From JANQPX01 sp050633905 (lineage in GTDB: Bacteria; Pseudomonadota; Alphaproteobacteria; Geminicoccales; Geminicoccaceae): 64,000 nt of DNA. The number at the start of each line of letters is the position of its first letter. The first letter of the stretch is position 1. The notes under the pieces were generated by a model. The model was not told the DNA's origin. It saw nothing but the letters and a program-made list of their open reading frames with translations, and ran no database searches. A program made the translations under genes and the position numbers. The stretch is taken from contig JBOEHJ010000045.1 of NCBI GenBank assembly GCA_050633905.1, positions 3,576 to 67,575 of the forward strand, written 5' to 3'. Positions 49,935-58,585 of this stretch are shown piece by piece.

Positions 49935-50852
49935 TTGAGGATGGATACGTTGGATGGGATGCGCGTCTTCGTAGCCGTTGCCGACCAGCAATCATTTACC
50001 CAAGCGGCCAAGCGTCTCGATATGAGCACCAAGCTTGCCAGCAAATATGTCCGTCAATTAGAGGAAAGGCTTGGGGCTCAACTGTTCAATCGTACCACAA
50101 GAAGCGTCACCCTGACCGATACGGGCCGGGCCTATCTGGAACGATGTGTTCCATTACTCGATCAGTTCGATGAAGTAGAAGGTGTGGTTCAGGCACGCCA
50201 ATCGGAATTGGCGGGATCGATCCGCGTTACAGCGCCTACTGGTTTTGGTAGCCGCGAGCTGGTTCAGGCCCTGCTGCCGTTTCAGCGGGCCAACCCGAAA
50301 GTCTCCATCCAGCTGCAGCTGTCAGATCAGCATATGGCAATCATCGATGAAGGCATTGACCTTGCGGTCCGCTTCGGCACGCTCAAGGATTCGAGCCTGG
50401 TCGCTCGAAAACTCATGGATATGCGTTTGGTCGTGATTGCCTCACCCGCCTATCTTTCAAAATACGGCAAGCCTGATCATCCAAATGCACTTTCAACCCA
50501 TAACTGCCTCCTGCAGCTGACATCGACAGACCCTTCGAATTGGACGTTCAAGATCAACGGAGAGAAGATTTCTGTGCGTATCGATGGCACATTTAAGGCA
50601 AACTCACCACGCGCCGTCGCCTACATGGCTGCGGGCGGATTAGGCGTCGGCCGGTGCCCCTTTTATACCGCCAAGCCATTCCTGGAGCGTGATGCTCTCC
50701 AAGTCTTGTTCGCCGAGCAAGAATCAGACTCCACGACACTCTACGCGGTTTATCCCCCCAACCGTCATTTAACGGCACGTATCCGAGCTCTGATCGAACA
50801 TCTGGCGGATTGGTTTATGAAGGATCATCCAAACGGTCAGCTGGTGGGTTAG
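49935..50852 (+). CDS. LysR-family transcriptional regulator
   Basis: This regulator of about 303 residues has the helix-turn-helix near residues 20-45 (SFTQAAKRLDMSTKLASKYV) followed by QLEERLGAQLFNRTTRSVTL TDTG. The effector domain shows SIRVTAPTGFGSRELVQALL and DLAVRFGTLKDSSLVARKLM. ATG 49941 after a GAGG is the likelier start; TTG 49935 is also open. The 145-bp space to the divergent GST gene is AT-rich and probably holds its operator, so the GST and reductase genes are its likely targets. Confidence 0.9.
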   Translation: MRMDTLDGMRVFVAVADQQSFTQAAKRLDMSTKLASKYVRQLEERLGAQLFNRTTRSVTLTDTGRAYLERCVPLLDQFDEVEGVVQARQSELAGSIRVTAPTGFGSRELVQALLPFQRANPKVSIQLQLSDQHMAIIDEGIDLAVRFGTLKDSSLVARKLMDMRLVVIASPAYLSKYGKPDHPNALSTHNCLLQLTSTDPSNWTFKINGEKISVRIDGTFKANSPRAVAYMAAGGLGVGRCPFYTAKPFLERDALQVLFAEQESDSTTLYAVYPPNRHLTARIRALIEHLADWFMKDHPNGQLVG

Positions 50853-51036
50853 GGTCAAAAGTGAGCCATCGCCCTGCCCACTGAATGTCCGCTGTCGGTG
50901 CAACAGCCGCCAAAGTGCTCACTTCAGCTCGCCGCCATATGTGGACGCAAGCTCCTGAAAACTGAGATGCAGCACCACATTTTTGCGGAGACAAGACCTC
51001 GATTGTCAACAAGATGCGGCGGCATGAACGATCCGT

Positions 51037-51702
51037 TTAGGCCAGTCCAGCCATGAGATTTCGCAGTTGAACTTTTAGACGAGGACCGCTCTCGATTTGC
51101 CCATGGCAAGGAATGAGGACGTCCGGCGGCTCCGAATGGAGAAAGCGGCTCAGCCATTCCAGGTACAAAGACCGATCCTGGATGCCGAATTTCGGGAAGG
51201 TGCCCAAGAGGCGAACTGTTTCATCTCCCTCCTCCGGCAAGCCTTTCGCCCCGGCAAAGGCATCGACGACGAGCCAAGCAACACCATTGCCTGCAGGTGC
51301 GACCAGCCAGACCTCTCCCGTTTTTAGACCTTCCGGGGGCACAAGACGCATACCTTCCGGAAAGCTCTGGGAAAGCGCTTCCAATCCCTGAAAGTTAAGA
51401 CCGGTCATTCGCTTCAATCGTGGCTGGCTAGCCTCTGACGCAGCGATACTTGCGGCCGGATAGGCCTTGGCATACTCAGCCATGCCTTTGTTGTGGTAAT
51501 GGTTCGGCGCGATGAGAAATTCGACGGCGCCCCGTTCCCGAAGGCTTTCCTGTGCACATGCGTTCAGCCCCGCTACCGGGCTAAATAAACACAGCCCACC
51601 TGATTGCAGGGTGATGGCCGTGCAGCGCAGCTCCCCCTTGGTTGCCGTCAACAAACCGTCGACGCCGGTAATCGGTTCAAATCTGGAAAGCTTGGCTGGC
51701 AT
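51037..51702 (-). CDS. MBL-fold-like / DUF4336-type protein
   Basis: The product has 221 residues. TVCxSP-like strands and LIAPNHYHNKGMAEYAKAYP recall the DUF4336 and metallo-beta-lactamase-like group, with a degenerate motif (NHYHNKG in place of HxHxDH). A later LIPCHGQIESGPRLKVQL matches the last metal or structural His of the fold. Whether it still binds metal is uncertain. It abuts the TetR gene (start 51702, TetR stop 51703-51705) and is surely co-transcribed with it. Confidence 0.72.
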   Translation of the reverse strand: MPAKLSRFEPITGVDGLLTATKGELRCTAITLQSGGLCLFSPVAGLNACAQESLRERGAVEFLIAPNHYHNKGMAEYAKAYPAASIAASEASQPRLKRMTGLNFQGLEALSQSFPEGMRLVPPEGLKTGEVWLVAPAGNGVAWLVVDAFAGAKGLPEEGDETVRLLGTFPKFGIQDRSLYLEWLSRFLHSEPPDVLIPCHGQIESGPRLKVQLRNLMAGLA

Positions 51703-52293
51703 TCAGGTTCTCCACGACGTGATCAGACTACGCACCATGTTGACCAAGGCGGCACCCCCATCATGGGCAGAGGAAATCCGGTTCATCGTGTGAATTCCCA
51801 TAACCGCGGTGACAAGGCCCCTTGATGTTTCGCCGGTGTCCAACATCCGGTCGATTTCCCCTTTTTCGATCGAGTAGCGCAGTGCCTTCTCGAAATGTTG
51901 GGAAAGCAACGACCAATAATCATCTGATGCCGTTCGCAAAGCAGGTCTCTTAAGCTCAGCATTTTCAATGCCGGTGTTGACGATCAAACATCCAAAACGG
52001 CTGCAATTCATGCATCCTTTCGTGACGAGGCCTTTAAAAAACGCATCAATCGTCTCGATCCCCCCGACACGCATCGGAGCCAACACGACGGCATTTGCAG
52101 CCTTGGCGTAGTAACGTAGTGCTTCGACATAGAGGCCCTCCTTGCCGCCAAATTCGCTGCGGATTGCAAACTTGTTGAGCCCCGTCAGCTTTTCCAGCTC
52201 ACGGACGCCCAGCGCCGTATAGCCGTGAGCCCAGAAGGCGTGACAAGCGCGCTCAACGGCTTCCTTTCGCTCATATGTCTTTGGACGAGCCAT
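51703..52293 (-). CDS. TetR-family transcriptional regulator
   Basis: This 196-residue repressor has the DNA-binding domain RKEAVERACHAFWAHGYTAL then GVRELEKLTGLNKFAIRSEF and GGKEGLYVEAL. The C-terminal domain has two Cys close together (MNCSRFGCLIVNTGIE), the pattern of the TetR_C YcdC/AcuR-like groups; these could sense electrophiles (inference). A perfect palindrome lies 36 bp before the start. The MBL-like gene follows without gap and is the likely target. Confidence 0.92.
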   Translation of the reverse strand: MARPKTYERKEAVERACHAFWAHGYTALGVRELEKLTGLNKFAIRSEFGGKEGLYVEALRYYAKAANAVVLAPMRVGGIETIDAFFKGLVTKGCMNCSRFGCLIVNTGIENAELKRPALRTASDDYWSLLSQHFEKALRYSIEKGEIDRMLDTGETSRGLVTAVMGIHTMNRISSAHDGGAALVNMVRSLITSWRT

Positions 52294-52328
52294 GTTTTTT
52301 TGCCGACACAGACGAGTTTCAATACAAT

Positions 52329-52348
52329 CGTATAGATTTTTCTATACG
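52329..52348. promoter_or_regulatory. Candidate TetR operator
   Basis: CGTATAGA-TTTT-TCTATACG is a perfect 8-bp inverted repeat with a 4-bp spacer, 36 bp upstream of the tetR-type ATG. Position and symmetry are those expected for an autoregulatory operator. Confidence 0.65.
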
Positions 52349-52652
52349 TATGTATCGAAATTGTCCAGCCTTCACGGCAGTGCTCATTTTTTGTTGGAAT
52401 AGCGAAAGCTATTTCGTTGCTTCAATGATTGATCGAATCCAATTTTTCCAGACTTGTCGCCTACATGCACGAACGGCACCTTCGGGTCTTGTTTGATACG
52501 AAATGTTCGGATATTTCCGGTTTTCTGACGCTGCCATGGTCATGGATGTTTTTTTCGCCGCTTGGCCCGTTCTTGGCGATACACCTGATGGGAGACCGTC
52601 AGATCGCAATTGTTAGGCCGATCGGTCGTCTTTTGAGCTGATAAGGGCTGCT

Positions 52653-53317
52653 CTAGGCCCCGATGGCCTGAATGAGTGGCGTTATGCCGAGGATGTTGAT
52701 CGTCCGGGGTAGGTTGCAGGCAAGCACGGAGAACGCCATTTCGGTGCGAACGTTCTCCAGCCACTTCATCAGAAAATGGGTTGCGCCCATCCGCATTTCG
52801 ATCGTGCCAAAGGGATGTTCGACGGTCTCCCGGCGCTGCCGCCTCGTTTGTGGGTTCTCATCGAGCCGCCGTTGAACCGCTTCCAGGACATCTTGGTGCT
52901 CTCAGCGACCAATCCGGCGTTCCTTGCCCGTGGTGCAACGATCTTTCAAAGGACAGTGGCTGCACAGATTGGTCGAATATCGCCGGGCCTGCCTCGTCGT
53001 GTGAGAAACGATAGGTGAGCCGATTGCCCGCTGGGCAGCGATAGACATCCTGGTCAGTGATGTAACGAAAGTGCTGCTTGTCGAAGCGGCCTACAGCTTT
53101 GGCGTTGCCCGTCATGGGCTTGGGCATTGTAACCGACCATGCCGGAACCGTGCCCGCTGGTCGCCATTGATCGGGAGTTTGGATCGGTCAGCGAAACCTA
53201 CTGATCCGGTGACGCCTCCATCTGTGTTTCGAGAACCTTCAAACGTTGCATCTCTTCACGCAGATTGGTGATCTTCACACTCAACCGGGTCTTCCCCGCA
53301 TCCATCACATTCAGCGC
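52653..53317 (-). mobile_element. Decayed IS1182-type transposase
   Basis: Pieces of one transposase can be read in order on the minus strand. ALNVMDAGKTRLSVKITNLR then EMQRLKVLETQMEASPDQ ends at an in-frame TAG. VSLTDPNSRSMATSGHGSGM then VGYNAQ follows. After a deletion comes KAVGRFDKQHFRYITDQDVY then RCPAGNRLTYRFSHDEAG. After a frameshift the end is RQRRETVEHPFGTIEMRMGA then THFLMKWLENVRTEMAFSVL to the stop at 52653. The central catalytic part and the N-terminus are missing, so it is not functional. Its 5' side abuts a group II intron tail. Confidence 0.8.
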
Positions 53318-53570
53318 CTTTGGGTGAAGTCACTTCGGCGACGAAGCCAAAAGGATCTTTTCGAGTGGCGGAGGGCAGAGAAGTTCGTCAACGACTGGCT
53401 CCCCAAACCCAGGATCCTTCATCCTTGGCCTCAAGAGCGGTTTGTCGCCAGACACTCGAAGTAAGAGCCCAGTGCAGGAGTACCGCTCACTGGGAACTGT
53501 TCCGGGGGTGCGCGGGGAAACTCGCGTTCCTGCCGGGATCATAAGAAAGGATCCGTCGATGGCCCGCGAA
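53315..53570 (+). mobile_element. 3' remnant of a group II intron (maturase end plus catalytic RNA)
   Basis: The plus strand reads LWVKSLRRRSQKDLFEWRRA then EKFVNDWLPKPRILHPWPQE then RFVARHSK and stop (about 53318-53464), like the maturase/X-domain end of group II intron reverse transcriptases. Directly after it lies GAGCCCAGTGCAGGAG, with CCCAGTG (53468-53474) pairing with CACTGGG (53488-53494), then CTGTTCCGGGGGTGCGCGGG and TTCCTGCCGGGATC. This order matches the RNA 3' region that follows the ORF in bacterial group II introns. The reverse transcriptase itself is gone. Confidence 0.65.
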
Positions 53571-53598
53571 TGCCGGTAAAGTAGACGTTCTCAAATAT

Positions 53599-53955
53599 CT
53601 AGATTCGTGGCTTCGGCGCTGGTTCACAATCAGAGTCACCTGAATTGGGTTCTCCTTTGGGCTCGATCAAGAGAACCTTCACCTCTTCTTCCGCACGGGG
53701 ACGGTGTACAACGCCTTTCGGGACCACGAAGAGTTCGCCGGCGCGGACCACATGCGAAGGCTGTCCCTCGATATCCATCACCATTTCACCTTCCAGGACA
53801 TAGAAAAAATCGTCCGTGGTGTCATGCTTGTGAAACGGATACTCACCCTGGAACTTCACAACCATGATGTCGTTGTCGTTGTAGTCGGATACTATATGCG
53901 GATCCCAGTACGTGGAGAATTGAGCCATCTTTTCAGAGATATTGATCGGCTTCAT
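53599..53955 (-). CDS. Single-domain cupin protein
   Basis: The product is a small beta-barrel of 118 residues. Cupin motif 1 is GEYPFHKHDTTDDFFYVLEG (two His, one Glu) and motif 2 is AGELFVVPKGVVHRPRAEEE (His), giving a complete metal site. ATG 53955 with GGAGGAAG upstream is preferred to longer forms. The C-terminal tail is short and polar. Such proteins are often isomerases, dioxygenases or simple binding proteins; no reaction can be assigned. It stands alone next to the mobile-element relics. Confidence 0.88.
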   Translation of the reverse strand: MKPINISEKMAQFSTYWDPHIVSDYNDNDIMVVKFQGEYPFHKHDTTDDFFYVLEGEMVMDIEGQPSHVVRAGELFVVPKGVVHRPRAEEEVKVLLIEPKGEPNSGDSDCEPAPKPRI

Positions 53956-54212
53956 CCTGCTCTTCCTCCTACCGAATTGGACCCGAGAGTATCTGTGTGC
54001 GTGACCTGAGCTAACCCAGAACTGAGTGTGTATTAAGCTCAATGATTCCTTGGACGCACCGAGCCATTATATCTCGTTTGGGGTACCTCGGTCAGTAGGG
54101 AAGATCGGCGAAGGACTACTCTCGAAGGTAATTTGCTAGTTGGCTCGTGACTCGGGAGCGCTAATTGCCGACTATGGCTCGCTCATCTATGGCCCCTTCA
54201 CGGGAGGTGAAT

Positions 54213-54632
54213 TTGAGGCATACAGGCGGCTGCCATTGCGGCAACATACAGATTATCTTCGAGAGCGATATCGATCCGAGGCTGATCAAGGTCCGGTCTT
54301 GCCAGTGCTCTTTTTGCCGAAAGCATGGCGCTCGCGCGGTCTCGGATCCAAACGGCATGCTTACGGTCCGGATCACTAACGAGGAACATCTTGTTCGGTA
54401 TATGTTTGCACACCGCACTGCCGAGTTTCTCGTATGTCGCGAATGTGGTGTCTATACTGCATCAGTAACTGTTGGTACCGATCAACAGCGCGCAATCGCC
54501 CAGCTCAACACGATCATCGAAGCGCAGCAGTTCGGGCACGCAGTTGCCGTTGATTATGGCCATGAAAGCCGGGCTGAACGTATTCAACGTCGCCGCCAAG
54601 TATGGATGCCAGTTTCTATCGATATCTCATAG
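54213..54632 (+). CDS. GFA-family (DUF636) zinc-binding protein
   Basis: This is a glutathione-dependent-formaldehyde-activating-type fold of 139 residues. The zinc-site motifs are TGGCHCGNIQIIFES, SCQCSFCRKHGARAVSDP and VCRECGVYTASVTVG. The TTG at 54213 is chosen because GGAGG lies 5 bp upstream; longer forms from 54165 would place the ribosome site inside the gene. The family rarely turns out to act on formaldehyde, so the substrate is open. A strong stem-loop follows 88 bp after the stop. Confidence 0.85.
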   Translation: MRHTGGCHCGNIQIIFESDIDPRLIKVRSCQCSFCRKHGARAVSDPNGMLTVRITNEEHLVRYMFAHRTAEFLVCRECGVYTASVTVGTDQQRAIAQLNTIIEAQQFGHAVAVDYGHESRAERIQRRRQVWMPVSIDIS

Positions 54633-54720
54633 CTCGGATCGGACTTATTTTGTTGCTTCGGTCATCGTTGCTGGTATTCGATTAGGGTGAATAATTAGCT
54701 ATATCGGCGAGTGTCCGCTT

Positions 54721-54755
54721 CAGGTCATTCAGGACAAGCTGTACTGAATGACCTG
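54721..54755. terminator. Long stem-loop between convergent genes
   Basis: CAGGTCATTCAG (54721-54732) pairs perfectly with CTGAATGACCTG (54744-54755), and ACA/TGT inside adds three pairs around AGC. It lies between the ends of the GFA gene and the convergent D-serine-dehydratase-like gene. There is no T-run on either strand, so it may block exonucleases or mark a former insertion rather than end transcripts. Confidence 0.5.
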
Positions 54756-54929
54756 GAAGAAATTCCGGTAATCAATTGGCCTAAGAATCTTGATGCCTTC
54801 GTGCCATCCGATCATGTCATCGTCGTGAAACACCTAAAAAAAACCAAACGGACCCAAGAGCTTTAGAAAGCTGATCTTTTAGAGACTTGATGGCATATGG
54901 CGATAACTTTGAAACGGGCCTTCGTCACA

Positions 54930-56225
54930 TCAAAAAAACGTCTTCACACCCTCGATGACCTTGTAGTCATCGTCGACCACGTAGACGAGCTGCCATTTAT
55001 CGAAAGTGGTGCAGGGGTGCGAGATGCCGAAGGTGAGGATGTCGCCGACTTTAAGCGGACTGTCAGCCGGCACATCGAGAAACGCATGCTGATCATTCAA
55101 CGCGATGGTCGTGTGGCCGTTACTTAGCGGTTCGGGTTTGGCATGGAGGCTTGGGCGAAACCACCGCTCCGGCACCGGCATGCCGGCATCGAAAGAAACG
55201 TCGCGTTTCCCCATGGTGGCGAGCACGCGACCGGGCTCCGGGCGGGATTGGACGTAAGCCCAGACCTCAAGGGCCGGGCGAAGGCCGTCACCAAGCTTGG
55301 CAAGCTCGGGTGCCCGCTCATCGAGATCGGCGAACGCCGCCTGGTACATGCCGCTGTCATGGCTGAAATAGCACCCGCTCCTGATGACCACCTTGGTCTC
55401 GCAGCCAAGCGCTGCCGCTTTAAATTTTTTTGTCACAAGGTCGAAAAACGACGAGCCGCCGGCGGAAAGAATGACCGGCCCCGGCGCAAACAGTTTTTCC
55501 GACGCTGCTTTTTCGGCGATGGCCACAAGAAACGCCAAAAAATCGGCAACGGCCTCGGCGGTCGCTTTAGGGGTATCGCCTTTAATCACGCCTTCGAACC
55601 CCTCGACGCCGGACAAGGCGAGTTCGGGGATCGATGCCAAAGCGCGCGCAACCTCCAGGGCCTCCGCAAGTGTCCGGCAGCCGGTCCGTCTTCCTTGAAC
55701 CCCACCTTCCAAAAGAACCTTGAGTGGCCTTGAGCCACCAAATGCCCGAGCTTCCGCAGCCAGTAACTCTACGCCATCGACCGTGTCGACCAGGCAGTAA
55801 AAATCAAAGCTGGGATCGGTCTCCAAGGCTTCCAGCACCTGTCGAATGGCCTGTTTGCCAACCAGCTGATTGGCCATCAATACTGTCGGCACGCCGAAGC
55901 GCCGGCAGACCTGCATCTGCTGCACGGTCGCCACCGTGATGCCGAAAGCACCATCATCGAGCTGTCGGGCAAAAAGCTGTGGCGCCATGGTGGTTTTGCC
56001 ATGGGGGCAAAGCTCGACGTCGTGATGTTCGGTGAAGGCGCGCATCCAACGGCTGTTATGGCGAAGCGCGCTATCTTTGAGCACAAGGGCTGGGAGAAGC
56101 AGGTCTTCCCTGAGCAAAGACCAGCCCTGCCGACCGATATCGCCGAGGTTGAGGGCATCGATATCGGCAGGCCAGCCTTTTGTTGTTGGGAGAATCGATG
56201 ATGAGAGCAAGGGGGGCAATTGCAT
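54930..56225 (-). CDS. D-serine dehydratase-like PLP enzyme (amino-acid deaminase family)
   Basis: This is a fold-type III PLP enzyme of the alanine-racemase-N plus D-serine-dehydratase-like type, which includes D-threonine aldolase and D-serine/amino-acid deaminases. The PLP lysine is in VELCPHGKTTMAPQLFARQL. Later marks are LLEGGVQGRRTGCRTLAEA and VIRSGCYFSHDSGMYQAAF. The C-terminal metal-site pattern ISHPCTTFDKWQLVYVVDDD fits the zinc His and Cys ligands. ATG 56225 has AGGAGA just upstream; the extra residues to 56255 are unlikely. It is divergent from the peptide-type ABC permease genes. Confidence 0.88.
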   Translation of the reverse strand: MQLPPLLSSSILPTTKGWPADIDALNLGDIGRQGWSLLREDLLLPALVLKDSALRHNSRWMRAFTEHHDVELCPHGKTTMAPQLFARQLDDGAFGITVATVQQMQVCRRFGVPTVLMANQLVGKQAIRQVLEALETDPSFDFYCLVDTVDGVELLAAEARAFGGSRPLKVLLEGGVQGRRTGCRTLAEALEVARALASIPELALSGVEGFEGVIKGDTPKATAEAVADFLAFLVAIAEKAASEKLFAPGPVILSAGGSSFFDLVTKKFKAAALGCETKVVIRSGCYFSHDSGMYQAAFADLDERAPELAKLGDGLRPALEVWAYVQSRPEPGRVLATMGKRDVSFDAGMPVPERWFRPSLHAKPEPLSNGHTTIALNDQHAFLDVPADSPLKVGDILTFGISHPCTTFDKWQLVYVVDDDYKVIEGVKTFF

Positions 56226-56387
56226 CGATGATCTCCTGACTTGAACCTGCGGCATTCAGACCCGTTTGGCCGATCTTTCTATTTCATCAAGGGCCATCTC
56301 ATGGCCATATGCAAGTTGTGAATTTCACGGCGTCACATTTTTCGTCTACAGTGAAATGAACATCCCTGGGCAAAGGATACTATTGGC

Positions 56388-57386
56388 TTGCTTCGTTACG
56401 TCGTTCATCGCCTGATCATCATGATCCCGACGCTGCTGGCGATCAGCCTCATTTCGTTTGTGATCATCCAGTTGCCGCCCGGCGACTATCTCGAGAGCTA
56501 CATTGCCGAGCTCCAAGCCCAGGGCGAGAGCATTCAATCGGAAAAAATCGAGTATCTGCGCCAGACTTACGGCCTCGATAAGCCCTGGTGGCAGCAATAT
56601 CTGATCTGGATGAAAGGCCTGTTTCAGGGCGATCTCGGCTTTTCCTTTGCCTATGACCTCCCAGTCAGTGAGATCATCGGCGACAGAATCTTTTTATCGT
56701 TTGTTGTTTCCTTTACAGCGATCCTGTTCATCTGGGTGGTGTCCTTCCCGATCGGCATCTACTCGGCCACCCACCAGTACAGCTTCGGTGATCATGCCCT
56801 GAGTTTCATCGGTTATCTCGGCCTCGCCACGCCGAATTTTCTGCTCGCTTTGGTTATGCTCTACTTCGCCAATGTCTATTTCGGCATCTCGATAGGCGGG
56901 TTGATGGATCCTGAATATCTGGACGAGCCGATGAGCTTTGCCAAATTCGGTTCGATCCTCCAGCATCTGATCGTGCCGGTGGTGGTCATCGGCACCGCAG
57001 GCACAGCTGGCATGATCCGGCGCATGCGGGCCAACCTCCTGGATGAACTGCAAAAACCCTATGTGGTGACGGCAAAAGCCAAGGGCCTGTCCCCCTTTCG
57101 CGCCCTTTGCAAATACCCGCTGCGCATGGCGCTCAACCCGTTTATCGCCGATATTGGGGCTCTATTACCCTCGATCATCTCAGGCGAGGTGATCGTCTCC
57201 ACCATCCTCTCCTTGCCGACCACGGGGCCAATGCTGCTGGAGGCGCTTCAGACCCAGGACATGTATCTCGCCGGCTCCTTCTTGATGTTGCTGGCCGGGC
57301 TCACCGTCATCGGCATGTTGCTCTCGGACCTAGCGCTTGCTGCCCTCGATCCCCGCATTCGTTTTGAAGGTGGACAAGGTCGATGA
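56388..57386 (+). CDS. Peptide/nickel-type ABC transporter permease (DppB type)
   Basis: This 332-residue inner-membrane permease starts LRYVVHRLIIMIPTLLAISL, the DppB/OppB N-terminal TM, then a periplasmic stretch (YLRQTYGLDKPWWQQYLIWM) and five more TM segments. The cytoplasmic EAA-like loop is YVVTAKAKGLSPFRALCKYP. The TTG start at 56388 has AAAGGA 9-10 bp upstream. The stop overlaps the next permease by four bases. No binding protein or ATPase gene is nearby, which is unusual for a dpp-type system. Confidence 0.92.
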   Translation: MLRYVVHRLIIMIPTLLAISLISFVIIQLPPGDYLESYIAELQAQGESIQSEKIEYLRQTYGLDKPWWQQYLIWMKGLFQGDLGFSFAYDLPVSEIIGDRIFLSFVVSFTAILFIWVVSFPIGIYSATHQYSFGDHALSFIGYLGLATPNFLLALVMLYFANVYFGISIGGLMDPEYLDEPMSFAKFGSILQHLIVPVVVIGTAGTAGMIRRMRANLLDELQKPYVVTAKAKGLSPFRALCKYPLRMALNPFIADIGALLPSIISGEVIVSTILSLPTTGPMLLEALQTQDMYLAGSFLMLLAGLTVIGMLLSDLALAALDPRIRFEGGQGR

Positions 57387-58531
57387 GCAAGCGTTATGTC
57401 GATCAGGCTCCCTTCAATCCCGAAGCGGATGCCGAGTATCTGACGCCCGAGCAGGAACGCTTCTACACGGCGTCCCAATGGCAATTGATGTGGTGGAAGT
57501 TCCGCCGCCATAAACTGGCGGTTGCCGCTGGTTTTTTTCTTCTTCTCCTCTATGGCTCAGCGCTGATTTCGGAATGGATCGCGCCCTACCACCTGCATAC
57601 CCGCAACACCCAGTTCATCCACTTTCCGCCGCAAAGTGTTCATCTATTCCACGAGGGTGCCTTCGTCGGCCCTTTCGTCTACGGCTCCAAATTCGAGCTG
57701 AACATGGACAATCTCAAACGCGAATACGTGACCGATGAGAGCCAGGTCCAGCCGCTTCGTTTCTTCTGCTCCGGCGATTCGTACAAATTCTGGGGGATCA
57801 TCCCGGCCGATTTCCATCTGGTCTGTCCAGCCGAGGGGGGCACGTTCTTCGTTTTCGGCACCGACCGCCTGGGCCGGGATATGTTTTCGCGCATCGTCTA
57901 CGGTACAAGGATTTCGCTCACCGTCGGTTTGGTCGGCATCACGCTCAGCTTCGTGCTCGGGATTATCCTCGGCGGCCTGTCAGGCTATTACGGCGGCTGG
58001 GTTGACAATATCATCCAGCGCATGATCGAGATGATCCGGTCCTTTCCTGAACTCCCGCTGTGGATGGGACTTTCTGCAGCCTTGCCGGTGACCTGGAATC
58101 CGATCTGGATCTATTTCGGGATCACCCTGATCTTGGCATTGTTCGACTGGACAGGCCTTGCTCGAGCCGTGCGCTCCAAGATATTAGCCCTGCGCGAGGA
58201 GGATTTCGCAACGGCTGCGATGTTGATGGGGGCCAAGCCCAAACGCATCGTGTTTCGCCATCTCGTCCCCTCCTTCATGAGCCACCTGATCGCGTCTGCG
58301 ACGCTCTCTATCCCGGCCATGATTCTCGGCGAGACCGCCCTCTCATTCCTAGGCCTGGGCCTTCGTCCGCCGATCACATCCTGGGGCGTTCTTCTCGCCG
58401 AAGCCCAAAACATCAATGTCGTCGCCCTCTATCCTTGGCTAATGTTGCCGGTCCTGCCGGTCATCCTGGTGGTCCTCGCCTTCAACTTCCTTGGCGACGG
58501 TCTCCGCGACGCCGCCGACCCCTACACGTAG
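57383..58531 (+). CDS. Peptide-type ABC transporter permease (DppC type) with a long periplasmic insert
   Basis: This 382-residue partner of the DppB-type permease has TM1 at about residues 45-65 (KLAVAAGFFLLLLYGSALIS). About 100 residues follow before the conserved FGTDRLGRDMFSRIVYGTRI, clearly longer than in DppC. The insert contains two Cys (FFCSGDS, HLVCPAEGG) that could form a disulfide. Similar inserts occur in some alphaproteobacterial oligopeptide transporters. The EAA loop DFATAAMLMGAKPKRIVFRH and the GETALSFLGLGLRPPITSWG end are normal. Confidence 0.92.
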   Translation: MSKRYVDQAPFNPEADAEYLTPEQERFYTASQWQLMWWKFRRHKLAVAAGFFLLLLYGSALISEWIAPYHLHTRNTQFIHFPPQSVHLFHEGAFVGPFVYGSKFELNMDNLKREYVTDESQVQPLRFFCSGDSYKFWGIIPADFHLVCPAEGGTFFVFGTDRLGRDMFSRIVYGTRISLTVGLVGITLSFVLGIILGGLSGYYGGWVDNIIQRMIEMIRSFPELPLWMGLSAALPVTWNPIWIYFGITLILALFDWTGLARAVRSKILALREEDFATAAMLMGAKPKRIVFRHLVPSFMSHLIASATLSIPAMILGETALSFLGLGLRPPITSWGVLLAEAQNINVVALYPWLMLPVLPVILVVLAFNFLGDGLRDAADPYT

Positions 58532-58585
58532 CAGGGCGCTACGGCCGTTACTTGCCTGAACCAAGCCTGATAAGGGAGCATATCA

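Noticed and set aside
49790..49940. AT-rich inverted motifs as a LysR box
   Set aside because: Several T-N11-A candidates exist in the 150-bp divergent region and none stands out, so no single site is called.
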